This document shows, one piece after another, positions 10,553 to 22,292 of a stretch of 64,000 nt of DNA (the stretch's first letter is position 1; each line of letters opens with the position of its first letter). The stretch covers positions 1,550,001 to 1,614,000 of the forward strand of contig NC_091277.1 in the NCBI RefSeq assembly GCF_042100115.1, given 5' to 3'. The DNA comes from Alternaria dauci. Its lineage: Eukaryota > Ascomycota > Dothideomycetes > Pleosporales > Pleosporaceae. Both the position numbers and the translations under genes were made by a program. Below the pieces are notes generated by a model, which had not been told where the DNA came from, made no database searches, and saw only the letters and a program-made list of their open reading frames with translations.

Positions 10553-13500
10553 TCATACACCATAGGGCTGCTCACTCGGCCCAGCGGACATTTTGAGTGA
10601 AGCTTGGTCCGGCAATCCTTTGCTTCCGAACTTGCTTGCTAGCTCTTCTATCTTGGGTATCAGCTCACCGATCCTGAACGGCTTGCTGACAACATCATCC
10701 ATGCCTGCGGCAAGCAACGTCGCAATCTGCTCGCTGCGCGCATTTGCCGTGACTGCGATGATAGGAACATGCCTCTTGAACATGCCCTGTTGTTCAAGGG
10801 CACGGATTTGTGAGGTACATTGTAGGCCGTCCATGACGGGCATTTCTTTGTCCATTAGTACGACTGATATGTCCTCCAGGGGAGATTGATGGGGCGAGGC
10901 CCAGTAGGTAGATGATTTGAGGGCTTCGAGCGCTTCACCGCCGTGGTTTGCGACGGTCGCTTGGATGCCATGGTTTTGGAGCTGGCGTTGAAGGACTTTT
11001 TGGTTCACTGCGGCATATTAGTAAAAGTACACTGACAGGAGAGATGTCATTGACATACCAAGATTGTCCTCCACGATCAACACTTTGAGTTCGCTCCTGT
11101 CTGGCTTGGCCTTTAGAACATTGCCGTCCTTGCTAGGCACAGTCGCAAAATCCTTGATTTTGGTCGCGGTCTTGGAAGGAGGGGGTAGTTCCTTTCTGCC
11201 TTTATCTTTCGCATTCGACACCTTCCTGGACATTGATGGAGTCGGAAGCACTTCCAAGACTTCTTGTGGCTCGCTGCTTCTCCGACACTTGACGTAGAAC
11301 GCGAACGTACTTCCTTTGCCTGCTTCGGACGAAACGCCAATCTCTCCACCTTGTAATTCTGTCAACTCACGAGAGATGAATAGACCGAGGCCGGATCCGC
11401 CATATTGGACGTGCGTTCGTGGACTTGCCTGAGAAAAGCGTTGGAAAAGGAGCTTCTTCTCTTCCGGCGTAAGACCTCGGCCAGTATCGCGGACTGCAAA
11501 CTCCAAGAAGATCTCTTCACCGTCACCCCAGTCGGATCCGTAAGTTTGGTCCGTTCTCTTGGCTCGCATAGGAAAATAACTAACGGTAGGGTGTTCGCTT
11601 GCCGATGGACGTACGCGCGATGCTGATAGAACAACCTTGATGGTTCTGGTCTCTTCGGTGGTAGTGAACTTGATCGCGTTGGTGGTAAGATTGATGAGTA
11701 CCTGGAGAACTCGTGAGGGGTCAATCTTCACCCAATCGACACCGAGCTTAGTGAATGAGTCGGTCAGGACGAACTCCATCTGAATGCCAGCTGTTTGCAC
11801 CTCTCCTTCGAACATCTTCAACGCGCGTTGTACCACTTGTAAGGGTTGAGCGTCCACTGGTGTAACCATGAGCATTGCGCTGTCGAGCTTTGATAACGTC
11901 AAAACATCATCGACGATACGCTTTTGATGCTGTGCGCACAAGGCGATTGTTTGTGCCGCATCAATCGAATCGGCTACAATACCCTCGTCAATGACATTGG
12001 AACCTGAAGCTCTGAAGTCGCCTAGAATGGTGCTGATCTCATCGGCACACTGCAAAATAGCAGACAGAGGATCTTGTAAAAGGTTAGCATGTACTCATGA
12101 GCAGTTGATGCAGGGAATCATCTTACTCCTCATCTCGTGCGACGTTATGTCGATGAAGTTCTCCTGTTGTCGCTTGAGTTCCACAGCTTCCTCCATCTTC
12201 CGTTTTTGGAAGCCTTCAGCCCACTTCTGAGGTGAAATGTTCGTGATGCTTCCAAAAACACTCTTGAGTTGCCCATCTTCGTCCTTCTCTGGATAGGCTT
12301 GGAACAGGACCCAGGTTTCACTCTTGTTGCGGTTCCGGTCCTCCCAGGGCGCTTTGAAGCGAAACTCGATGTTGATAGGTCTGGTGTCGTTGACTAATTC
12401 CTTCCAATGTGCAAGGATGAGGCCCTGATCCTCGTCCTTGACATAGTCAATCCACCTATCCGACATCTCTGGCTCTCTTGGTACTCGCGAGATTTCGTAC
12501 CACGTGTCATTGCAGTAGGTTATCTTTCCGACGTGATCAGCGATGAAGAGACCTGCGGGAGACAGCTCCGCCATTCGCGTAAATCTCGTCTCGCTTTCCC
12601 TGGCTTCTTGTGTACGTGCAGCAAGTTGAGTCGAAAGGTTGTAACGGTCCTCTGCTGCGAGGCGTGCTGCTCTCTGTCCTCTTCGAATTTCCTCCTCAAA
12701 AAGAACGACGGAAGCCAGGGAAGTGGCTAATTGGCGGCTCAATAGCTGGACAAAAAGGTTGTAGTCGTCGTCGTAGGGTCTTCGCGGATTGATGCCCATG
12801 ACCAAGAAGCCGAGTATGTTTTCGCCAGTCGTGGGGTGGATTGGACATATGACGACGTCTCTGCAGGGGTCACCAAAGCCTCGCCAGTCCAGCCCCTCCA
12901 TCATGGCGTGAGGTAGATCGCCTGATCCGATGCTAACAACCACGGGCTTGTCAGTCTTCATTACCTCTCGGAAGACAGGACCAAAGCCTTCTTGCCCTTC
13001 CTTCAGGTCAATCTGCTCAGGGGCAGCTTGGTGACCGGCTGGTACGCCTAAAGAGCCTTCGAGGAAACACTGTTTCGAACCTAGCAAGCTGCTGGATTGT
13101 ATAGAAGACGAGTCACTATCATTCTCATCGTTTACGCTGTAGAGCATTACTACCGGGGTATCGAACTCGTTCTCGGTCAGTGCTTTCAACACCTGGTCCC
13201 AGAAACCCTTCACTTCCCGAGCGGTAGCAGTCCGTTCGCCGACTTCGCGGAGGGTAAGCATGCGTCTTTCTGCGATTTTGCGGCGTGTCTTTTCGAAGGC
13301 GGGATTGTAGAGACCCATTACCGTACCGTCTTGGCCGACCATGGGGATGATGGACCACGAAAAGTATGTTTCTTCAAGGAACCCATTGCGTTTCATGAAC
13401 AGGCAATCGTCGTCCTTCATTGTCGCTTGCCCAGTAAGACGAGCATTGGCAAATACGCCCTTGACATCGTCCCATATCTCCGCCCAGGCTACTTTGTAAC

Positions 13501-15393
13501 TCTGTCCCATAAGAGCGGGGTGCTTTTGCCCTGCGAGTCCTAGTCGAGATGTTAGCACATGTAGACGTGTTGGAGTAGGCGATCATACCAATATAGGCCT
13601 CGTTGTAAACGGCAACGAGTTCTTCGCCCCAATACATAGCAGCTGGATGGGGGCTCGCCCTGGCTATCATCAGTATCCAAATTTAGAAATTGCGTGCACA
13701 ACTCATCAACTTACATGATAAGATTACACATGGCGCGGAGGTCATTAGACCAGTACTCGATCGGACCCAAAGGTGTGCTTGCCCAGTCGATTGAGCGCGC
13801 AAACTGAATGTGTCTAGGAAGGGAGGGCGAGATTGCCAGTCTGGTCCAGTCGAAGAATCCCATGTCGTGATGATCATCCCGGTGAGCGTTATTTTCCCTG
13901 TGGAACGGGTCAACGTCGCCTGCAGTGTGAGCTCGCAATACGCACTCATTCGCAAAGGAAGAGGAATCTTCCACTGAGGATATGTCAATTTGAGATGGCT
14001 TTGGAATCATGCCATTGCCCTGATTGACGAATCTCTTTTGGATCGGTTCCGATTGGGGTGCGGAGATGGGAGGAGTCGGTTCGCCCCGGGCCCCCTGAGG
14101 AACGCTAGGAGTAGTGCTACCAAAATAATCTTGTGCTTCCCCCTGATCAGCGGAAGATGAAGTGGTATCGCCATGGGTCCCCGAGCCGAGACCTGCGGAC
14201 GAGGTCGAAGGTATAGCAAACTCGTTGTGACCATCCGGAGCAGGCAAAACGATGGCAGGAGCGGAGACGGAGCCAGAGACAACGCGCAGCCGTTTCCGAA
14301 GGGTGTAGCAGGTCCACACAATGCCACCATGTTCTACGGGAGACGGATTCACTTCTGAAGAATCGCCCTGGGACCCAGTGCTCAGCAGCCAGCCTCGAAA
14401 CTGTTGTGTCGCATGCGCCTTATCGTCATCATCAGGTGGAGAGCCAGCCGGTCTTCCAGCTACCAGCTCCCAGGTGGATGGGTTGGATCGAAGGGCATTG
14501 TTGGAGAAGAGTATCTGCAGCCGGGAAGATTCGGGCATGTAGTTTGCGAGATCGCCCGTATCAACGATGAAAGTTGGCCGCTCATCTTGCTCGAGCAGTT
14601 CGACTATGCCGACAGAGCCCAGTATGCGCAACGGATCACTCTTGTCGCGCGGATCTGGCGATGCTGTAGGCGCCACGCTTGAACGCTCCGAAGTGCGCCC
14701 ACTGGCACCGCCTGGGGGCCCTGGGGGGCTGAGACCGCTGAATGTTCCCCTTGCGAGCGTGACAGTCTTGATACCGCTGTCCTCGCGCGTCTTGCTGAGC
14801 ATCCTGGCTGCTGCCTCGCTACTCGAGAAGCGTGCAGGCAGTTGTGGCCGGGTGTTTCGCGACGAGAAGAAGAGAGGAGAGGGCGGCTGGCTGTCGAGGT
14901 GGAATTGCGCGCTCTTGGAAAAGTTGAAGTGGTCGAGCGAGTATCGCGAACGCGGGTGGGCTTTTCGGCGCTTGTGCAAGGGCTCGCTGGCGGGCTCTGT
15001 CGAGTGCGCAGACGACGCAGAGGCGGAGGCGAAGTCACTGAAGGGAGGGGGCCGCTTGGTGCCAACTACAGCCGGTGGTGTCCGCACAGCGTGCTGCCTC
15101 CCACTGTGTTGTCGACTGCTCTGCAGGGGCGCAGAACCCGGCGGTTGATTCCAGTCGCGATGGTCAAGTGGCGACTTGGGCGTCCATGGGGGCTGGAGCA
15201 CGGGGAGCCTGGCGGGTGTATCGACAACTATGGGCGACTCTGGGGTGCCGGGTGTGGTAGCGAGAGGCTCGTGATGGCGGGCGATGTTCAGTGTGCAGTG
15301 TGCGGGCGTCGAGTCGTGAGGCGTCGGTGTTGTGTCAGGACCTGTGAAGATTGAACGCGGCTCCCACATAGAAAAGCCCCGGGTGAGAGTCAA
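10553..15393 (-). CDS. hybrid histidine kinase with PAS and receiver domains
   Basis: Two-component hybrid sensor kinase, probably signalling to a histidine phosphotransfer protein and the HOG-type response regulators. Model: exons 15393-13715, 13659-13589, 13539-12127, 12072-11059 and 11007-10553, about 1543 aa. A Ser/Pro-rich disordered N-terminal region of several hundred residues is followed by a PAS-like region (DWASTPLGPIEYW, then AAMYWGEELVAVYNEAYIG), a GAF-like segment and a second PAS (SPAGLFIADHVGKITYCND). The H box FIDITSHEMRNPLSA is rebuilt across the exon 3/4 junction, with His about residue 1051. The ATPase has DTGRGLTPEE and GGSGLGLFISREL. The receiver begins LIVEDNLVNQKVLQ across the exon 4/5 junction; its phospho-acceptor Asp is about residue 1445 (VVLMDKEMPVMDG), with the Lys in SKPF. 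No membrane helix is evident, so probably cytosolic. Start may be 15393 or 15369. The fungal HHK class was not determined. Confidence 0.88.
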
Positions 15394-17531
15394 CAGATAG
15401 GGCCAAAGCCGTTGATCGCGCCCACGAACGTCACGCTATGAACAAAGGTCGGTGTGGTGGAGCGTCGTCTCCAGATCTAGCATCGAGTCTCACCGCGTAT
15501 GGACCGAGTTGACGACACCAGCGGGATGGCCAGCGTTGCGCGCTAAGTGTCTTGACGCCGCGGCACAGGTTGTGGGCGGGTTTGCTGGCTCGGGTCGGGT
15601 CAGGGCCGTGATGAGGTAGCGCGGTAACAATGACGATGGCAGTGGCAGTTGGGTGAATGTCGTGTCCTCAGGGCATCATGACCAAGACGCTGTGCACTTT
15701 TGTTTTGAGCTCTCGCATCTGGTGGAGCAGCGCACCGAAGGGTCAAGAGGCCGCAGATCTCGCTTGTGCGCGTGCTTGGCTTCCCCTGCAACACGTCGAT
15801 CGCGATGGCTGTTGGGTGTGGGTTGGAGCTGGCACAGCGCGCAGTATGTGCTTTCCAGGCTGCTTCAGGGCTGCGTCGCCTTGGAGCCAGGGCTATGACA
15901 CCACACATGGCATTCTCCGAATGCCCATTCTATCGCAATTCACGATTGGCGCAATTTCCACGGGGCATCGTTGGTGGTGCTCGAGTCACCCTTGGAGGGA
16001 GCCGACGTCATACATGTGGTTCTAGAACGCCGGCCTCAGCCCATGCAACACACGCCTACCAGAATCAACCGCCGCTCCTATTCGTCCCAACCCAGCCGAA
16101 CCCGCAATCACTTTCCCAATTCCGACCTTCCTCATGCTTTGCGTTTAGTTGCTTACTATTCACGCTTGCCTAGGCAAAACGTCTCAAACATGCTCCCTAT
16201 CTCGCCTTCTCGTCCGGTTCAAATTTAGTCCGCCGGCTCCCTCCCATGCGCCATGCACAAAAGCAACGCCAAGCATCTCGCACTCTTCCTCCCCATCCAT
16301 TCGTCTGGCTGCCAAACGCAAAAGACCACACAATCGTGCAAGCGCAGTACATGGCCAACCCTCCGCGAATTTGGGTCCAGGGCCAGTTTGTTACCTGAAT
16401 AATTGCATAATGCCCACGTGCGCGTACCGTTCCGCCTCCGTGCCCGGCCCGACGACGTGTTCAAGATCGCGAGTCACGATTCCCGTGGACGCACGCACCC
16501 TGTACTGGGGTGAGAGAGGATCAATTGGGCCAAAATTCCAGCATTGGAAAATTGACCTGTGTTCATTTGCCGCCTGCTTGGACTCCATCTTCAAATTGCT
16601 GAGAGAGAAGTACTTGTCTCGCAATTGCCCCAACTCGTCACAGAAGGGATATAATACTATTGGCGTATGAAGACCTTCACCGTCCTTGTCGACCGCGCCT
16701 GCAATGGTGCTTCTGCATGTGTGCGCAGCGACGCACCGTTGCATTGCTGCAACATGTGCAACCCCCCGTGTTCCCTACTGACATCACGCGGCATGCCAAA
16801 TTTGGCGTTCGCGGCTATCGTGGTGCGCCTCATAATTTAGCCACGGTGGCAGAAGTGCCACAATAAATGGCGCATGCAACCGCTAAGCCTCAGTCACCAA
16901 CCACACGCTACCACTCACCCGCTTTTCGATCATGATACGAGGATCCCGAAACGAAGTAGACACTTCGTACACTGCGGGAGCCCATTAGAACATTGAACCC
17001 ACCCAAGACTAGCAAATTAAAATCGGCTCCGGATTTTGTGTAACTTGCCATCGCGGAATGCTAACAGCATACACCCATAACCCAACACTGAGCGCGCAGC
17101 CAAGAAAGCTTCACATATCCACGCCAAATTTCACTAATGGAGCACTTTGCAAGCCATGGATTTCCGGCGAGCCGACAGACGAATCGCGCCGTTTTATCAC
17201 CCCACTTTTACCACCTGCCTGCCAGTGAAGTGGTCAGCACTGACATGCCCCTCCACTTGAAGCCATGCTCCTTCCCCTCTTCATCATGCCAAGCATGTAC
17301 AGCGTGAGCAATTTGCTCAAGACAACTGGGGCAGTGCGCTCTGGGGGACCCTGAGATGCCCCGCTTGCAACGGACTGTGCACAGCATCCCTTTGCCTTAA
17401 AGCCACTTGCACCCCGCGCATAGCAAAAGCTCTGAAGATTCTCATTTCACAGTACCCTATACGACCCCTTACGACGTGCCTTTGAATTCCTATAGACTAG
17501 TTCTCCGTTTGCTAGGTGACAAGTTAGAACT
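15394..17531. other. long divergent intergenic region
   Basis: About 2.1 kb between the start of the histidine kinase (minus) and the start of the WW-domain gene (plus). It should contain both promoters and probably long 5' leaders. Open frames of up to about 170 codons occur, but they overlap one another on both strands and lack protein-like composition. No gene called. Confidence 0.4.
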
Positions 17532-18656
17532 ATGGATTTTCTCAAGAAGAAGATGAAGGAGCTTATGGATGATGACGACAAGAAGCCAGCCGGCATGTGA
17601 AGTGGTTGTATCAATGTAAAGCACAAGGCTAATTCAAGTAGATTCTCATGGCGCTCCAGGCGGTGCTGGTTCCGGTGATCGCGCACTTTCCGATGGCTAC
17701 TACGGACAAAGTGGACAAAGCGGCCCGCCCCAAGATCAAAGCTACCCACCCCAGGGCCATGGTTATCCGCCTCAGGGTCCTCCTCAGGGATACCCACCTC
17801 AAGGACAAGGTTACCCGCCTCAAGGCTATGGGCAACAACAATCATATGGCGGCGCGCCCACGCCCGTAGGTCCACCTGCACCTTACGGAGCGCCTCCACC
17901 AATGCCACCAGGCTGGACGCAGCAATGGGACCAGAACAGTCAGCGCTGGTTCTACATTGAACAAGCCACTGGCCGCACACAGTGGGATCCTCCTTCGCAT
18001 CTGCCACCTGGCCGTAAGTGTCCCTGAACGAACTGCATCAGATACATGGACTGACTTTGTACATCCACATCTAGCATATGCCCCTCCTCCCGCAGGCGCA
18101 CCTTACATGCCACCGGGTGGTCACGATGAACGTGGCCTTTTTGGAAACACCCACGGCCATCAGGGACACGACTACACGCCATCTGGAGCAGCCACAAACG
18201 AGGCTGAGAAGAAGAAGAGCGGCCACTCTACTGCCATGCTCGCTGCCGCTGGTGTTGGCGGTATTGCAGCTGGTGCCTTTATTGGTCATCAACTTGGTCT
18301 GTTCCCCCTTGAGCCCTCGTACAGAATCCTGCCACTAATGTTTTCCAGCTGACGACAGCGACGACGAGAGCAAGCAGCAGTCATACGCCCCTCCACCTGC
18401 GGCTCCTGCTGCGGCTGCAGGTGGTTACGGCGCAGAACCTGGTTACGGGGCGGATCCTGCTTATGGTGCTCCTCCCCCATCGGATCCTTATGAAAACCAC
18501 CCAGCCTTTGAAGAGCCCCCTCCAGTTCCAACTCATGACGAGGACGGTGACTCAATCTCAAGTAGCGACCGGGAGTCTATGGAGGAGAAGCGCGAAGAAC
18601 TCATCGAAGCGCAGGAGGCCTATCAAGAGGAACTGGAGGAGAACTACGACGACTAA
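17532..18656 (+). CDS. WW-domain protein with YPPQG repeats and Gly/Ala-rich segment
   Basis: Model: exons 17532-17592, 17642-18013, 18075-18296 and 18349-18656, about 320 aa. The short lysine-rich N terminus (MDFLKKKMKELMDDDDKKPA) leads into tandem YPPQG-type repeats (GYPPQGPPQGYPPQGQGYPP), then one WW domain with both signature residues (PPGWTQQWDQNSQRWFYIE ... TQWDPP), which bind proline-rich ligands. A Gly/Ala-rich hydrophobic stretch follows (AMLAAAGVGGIAAGAFIGHQL), resembling a glycine-zipper or weak membrane segment, and the C terminus is acidic with a coiled-coil-like Glu-rich end. Frame can be kept across intron 1 only with a GC-AG intron: donor GCATGT at 17593, branch GCTAAT, acceptor TAG at 17641. 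This gives KKPAD-SHGAPGG. A GT donor at 17597 leaves the frame off by one. Function unknown; an adaptor role is inferred. Confidence 0.8.
17593..17641 (+). other. candidate GC-AG intron
   Basis: A 49-nt intron with donor GCATGT, which is the common fungal GTATGT with the second base T replaced by C, a GCTAAT branch-like site and a TAG acceptor. It is the only nearby donor-acceptor pair found that joins the N-terminal exon to the WW-domain reading frame. Confidence 0.6.
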
Positions 18657-19061
18657 CCGCGACGGCTTTTGTTAGCCGGTGTCGAAACATGTGTTCACGA
18701 GCGTAAGGACAGGTATTTCCGAGCACTAGTCGTGAAACATGGGTTACTGTCAGCATAGCTTCAACCAACTTGTGATTCTCTCACTCGAAAATGGAAAAAG
18801 GAGCATGATGAAATGGAAGTAAGTTTCGGGTTTGCGTCAACAAACACTAAGGGCAATACAACCTAACTCCAGTGCCACTGCAGTGACGACGCAAAGCCAT
18901 TAAATCAAGTCCCTCGCCTCTCGGTATGCCCATCCCGACACACCCTGGATATCCGCGCCATTACACCAAGGAAATGTAGTGAGCGTGCAAATTGTCTTCT
19001 TGTTCCAGATTCCTCCCCCCATGAACCACCGTTATCGTTGTCATATGCTTGAAGAAGCGGA
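18657..19061. other. convergent 3' flanks
   Basis: About 400 bases between the 3' ends of the WW-domain gene and the CYSTM-like gene. No coding signal; it should contain both polyadenylation regions. Confidence 0.45.
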
Positions 19062-19387
19062 CTAGCAGCAGTCGCAGCAGTCTAGACAATCGAGGCAGCA
19101 CTCGCATGTCTCACCACAGAGCCAGCAGCAGCACAACGTCGCGAGACAAGCAGTCAAGCATCCCCTGTCTTTCTTTGGTTCCTCTTGAGGCGGCGGCGGA
19201 GCTTGTTGATAGTACATCTGTGCCAAACACGGCGTCAGCCACACCTTCGACTTGCGCAAACTTGAGCCATGCAAGAGCATGCATGTTTGAAAAGACTTAC
19301 CTGCTGCTGAGGAGGAGGGTACTGTCCATAGCCCTGCTGTGGTGGCGGGCCATAGTAGCCAGGTTGTTGAGGCGGCGGGTAGCTCAT
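19062..19387 (-). CDS. CYSTM-like small cysteine-rich protein
   Basis: Small protein of about 80 aa in two exons, 19387-19301 and 19217-19062, joined by an 83-nt intron (GTAAGT donor, GGCACAG acceptor, phase 0). The N-terminal half is a Pro/Gln/Tyr-rich tail ([20 protein letters not shown]). The C-terminal half is a cysteine cluster ([20 protein letters not shown] and then repeated Cys pairs), the layout of CYSTM (cysteine-rich transmembrane module) proteins, which in plants and yeast are small tail-anchored proteins linked to stress and metal tolerance. The fungal function is unknown. The gene is convergent with the WW-domain gene, whose N-terminal repeats have similar composition. Confidence 0.8.
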
Positions 19388-20857
19388 ACTTGCTGCTGTG
19401 GAATTGTAGACTTGATGTTGGAATAGAGGTGAGGATTCGTGGCTGGTGAAGTGTCTAAGCGTACCCGCGGGTCTTGGTGAGGCTTGTGGTGTGGCACAAC
19501 TTGAAGGGTGCTCCGTGGCAGAGGAAGCGTGGCAGATAAACGTGGCACAGTAATGTCAAAATGTTGGAGGATGAACTCGTGTTTTTAAGATTACAGGCCT
19601 CAACGCGCTGGCTATTGCTTTCGGCAAACGGCAACAGCGGATCTGCAACGTGAAGGGTGAAAAGGCTACGCACGAACCAACGTGCTCATCTCAATCGACC
19701 GAGTCGATGCCCAAATAGAGTCCATACACCTAGATACCGGCGGATGAGCTTTGCCCGGCGCCACAAGTGTGGCAGCTATGGCGCAGAACTGTGGCATTCG
19801 CTGGGGCCTGTTATGGCACAGGTGGGGTCGAGCAAGCCACTACTGTAACGGTAGGCGCAAGATCCATGTCATACGCGTATGCAATGTCTTGGTATCCGAC
19901 GTGCATGACTTGATTGCATGCTAATGTCCGTGTGTGGGAGTAGATGGTGCTGTTTAGGTGCGCTGATGTGTTGTGTGGTGTTGCTGACAAGTCTGCTCAC
20001 AACTGTGATGGATATCGAGTAGAGGCCCTGTACATAGTCTCTCTGGAGACCCTTTCCCACTACTTTTGAAAGGGGGTGGGCCACAGAATCCCTTTTAGGA
20101 AACGCACGCTGTGATGTGAGGTGCTGTTGCAATGCAAACGTGCCGTGTTTTCCGCGCACTAGTTCTCAATGTAGTTTAGTCGTGGCGCCACTTTTTCAGC
20201 ATGTAGTACTAGACAGGCCATCATGGTGGCTCGATCAAACTACGGGAATGTAGTCGATTTGGAATGATGGCACCAATGACGGCATCAATATTCTGACAAG
20301 GTCATGCCGCCCAAGCAGCTGCTGTCAGAATGCTACTTGGAAGGTATGGCATGCGGATATTTCACCGCCAAGAGATCCGAAACCCGCAGCGGCGTACATG
20401 CAGCGGACCTTAAACGGCGCGGGTGCGTTCGGTGCAAAGTCAATACGCCGTTAATTACCAAGTGGAGAGTCTGCGGTCCGAAATCCGGAGGTCGTGACTC
20501 TGGAAGAGGGCCGGCTTGGCGCAGAAAGGACCTTGAAAATAGCGACCGAAACAATCTGTTGTCTTCATGCGGCGCAGTTTAGGCGCAGTCTCGATGCAAG
20601 CAATGGAACCCTCGGGTTGTTAGTGCCAAAGTCGTGCGTTGGCTCATCAGGCGGATTATGACTTTGTGCAGTGAAACAAGTCGTGATTCTCAAGGTCTGG
20701 AGATGAGATGCCGGAGAAGTTTGTTGACTGATTGCTCTGATATGAATATCGAGGGCAAAGGGCTTGTCCATGATATTTCGCTCGTCCGTGACGTAGAAAC
20801 GTCCAGGTGTTCATTCTTCCAGCGACACGTGGTGACAATCTCCGTATCTGACAGCGC
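19388..20857. other. intergenic region
   Basis: About 1.5 kb between the CYSTM-like gene start and the 3' end of the glycosylase gene. Short open frames on both strands are not supported by composition or splice structure. Confidence 0.4.
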
Positions 20858-21877
20858 TTAGGTTTCTGACGTCTCGTCACTAGCTCCCTGTACCTCTAGA
20901 GGCCGAGGTACAAAGTTCCGTTCAGCCCTTCGCTTCTGTACCCACTCCCCAAAGGGCTTCCAGATAGCTTCTTTCTCGGCCGGCTTCAAACTCGCCGCTA
21001 GTCCACTTGTACTCGTGGTAACGTATACCCTGGACCCCTTCCATACATTGCCGTCACTATCTCGCTCTTCTTTGTCATCCTTGCTTTTACCCATGTTGTG
21101 CTCTTCATCCTGCCATCCGTACTTGAAGTCCTTCTTGCCAAGGTTTTTACTATAGCGATACCGCCATATCGCTTCCCAGATACCCTTCCCTACTATACAT
21201 ACCGCCTCTGGTTTGTATTTTAGAAACTTGGAATCGAGTTTCGCAGTGCCTGCTGCAGTTTCCTCTTTCGAAAGCTCAGCAGCGTCTTTGGATGGTCTCT
21301 CGACGATATTGGTGTTACCCATACAATACAGATCAGGGAGGCTCCGGTCTTCCTCAGGCTTCAGTCGACGGTCGGTAAGTCCTGATGAGTGGAGGAGCTT
21401 CCAGAATAGGTTGGAGGGATGCGCATATGCGTGTCCAGCAGCCGCGGTCTGAACGCCTGGATTCGTGCCAACAAAGACACATATCAGATTGGGCTGAAGT
21501 ATGTCGACCAGTGGGGATAGATGTGCGTATTTGGATGGGTCGGCATATCTGCTAGGCGTTCGCTTCTTCTTTGGTCTTGCGGATAGTTCGGGAACGTCTT
21601 TGACAGCTGCCGTCGCGGTCGTTCTACTGCGCTTTCTAGATTTTGTCGGCGGTGAGAATGGCAGTGTGGCGTCTTGCGCTGTCCGTGTCTCTGTGTATTG
21701 GTACTTCTTTAATTTGTTCTGGAAGGATGCGGAAGGTGGCGTTGCCAGCCTCTCGCCGGCTTCTGTGATGCCGTCGTTACTAGGAACGGCCAGTGATGAT
21801 TCATTCTGCCCGGCGTGTAACTTGTTTGAGCGTGTTCGTGCCATGTTCGCATTGCGGAGTTGTGTCTCAATGTTCAT
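20858..21877 (-). CDS. G/T(U) mismatch-specific DNA glycosylase (TDG/MUG family)
   Basis: Single-exon gene of 339 aa. The family removes uracil or thymine from G:U and G:T mismatches in the nucleus and starts base excision repair; the fission yeast member is Thp1. The first about 110 residues are basic and disordered (SRKRSRTTATAA, ARPKKKRTPSRY), suiting DNA binding or nuclear import. The catalytic core follows: ICVFVGTNPGVQTAAAGHAY contains the GTNPG active-site motif with its catalytic Asn, then HPSNLFWKLL, the MGNTNIVERPSK segment, and the late TTSTSGLAAS motif that lines the DNA-binding site. The start at 21877 is the first ATG; a second in-frame Met lies 11 residues later. Confidence 0.9.
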   Translation of the reverse strand: MNIETQLRNANMARTRSNKLHAGQNESSLAVPSNDGITEAGERLATPPSASFQNKLKKYQYTETRTAQDATLPFSPPTKSRKRSRTTATAAVKDVPELSARPKKKRTPSRYADPSKYAHLSPLVDILQPNLICVFVGTNPGVQTAAAGHAYAHPSNLFWKLLHSSGLTDRRLKPEEDRSLPDLYCMGNTNIVERPSKDAAELSKEETAAGTAKLDSKFLKYKPEAVCIVGKGIWEAIWRYRYSKNLGKKDFKYGWQDEEHNMGKSKDDKEERDSDGNVWKGSRVYVTTSTSGLAASLKPAEKEAIWKPFGEWVQKRRAERNFVPRPLEVQGASDETSET

Positions 21878-22292
21878 GATGGACGCGTGTTATGTTAAAT
21901 CGCGTCGTTTCGAGATTAGACGCGTTGACGTCATGATCGGACCCACTTTCATTTTCAGCCCGCGGGTGGCTCATTACCTGTGCACTCGAACAGTAACCGT
22001 TGTGACACAGCCTTGTGCTAATCATGACATTTCTCGAAACTGATCACCTCCTTAAAGGACGCAGGTAAATAGGTAACGTTGACATAAATATATACATATT
22101 TGTGTGTGTATAAAAACAGTCACGACGAGTCTCTTTGGGAAGCCTCAGACGACAGTTCCATGCCGTCCTATGTAACTCGCGCTCGATATGCTGGAATCCT
22201 CCCGCTATATCTTGTATGTACCAAAAGCCACAGAAAAGTAAGTCGCGTTGCTACTCTCTACCATTGAATCGGAACATGCCCACTCGTCTTCT
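21878..22292. other. intergenic region
   Basis: About 415 bases between the start of the glycosylase gene and the 3' end of the type III PKS gene, both on the minus strand. Contains an AT-rich stretch near 22080-22110. No gene seen. Confidence 0.4.

Noticed and set aside
14567..15148. Plus-strand open frame of 193 codons
   Set aside because: Antisense to the Ser/Pro-rich head of the histidine kinase.
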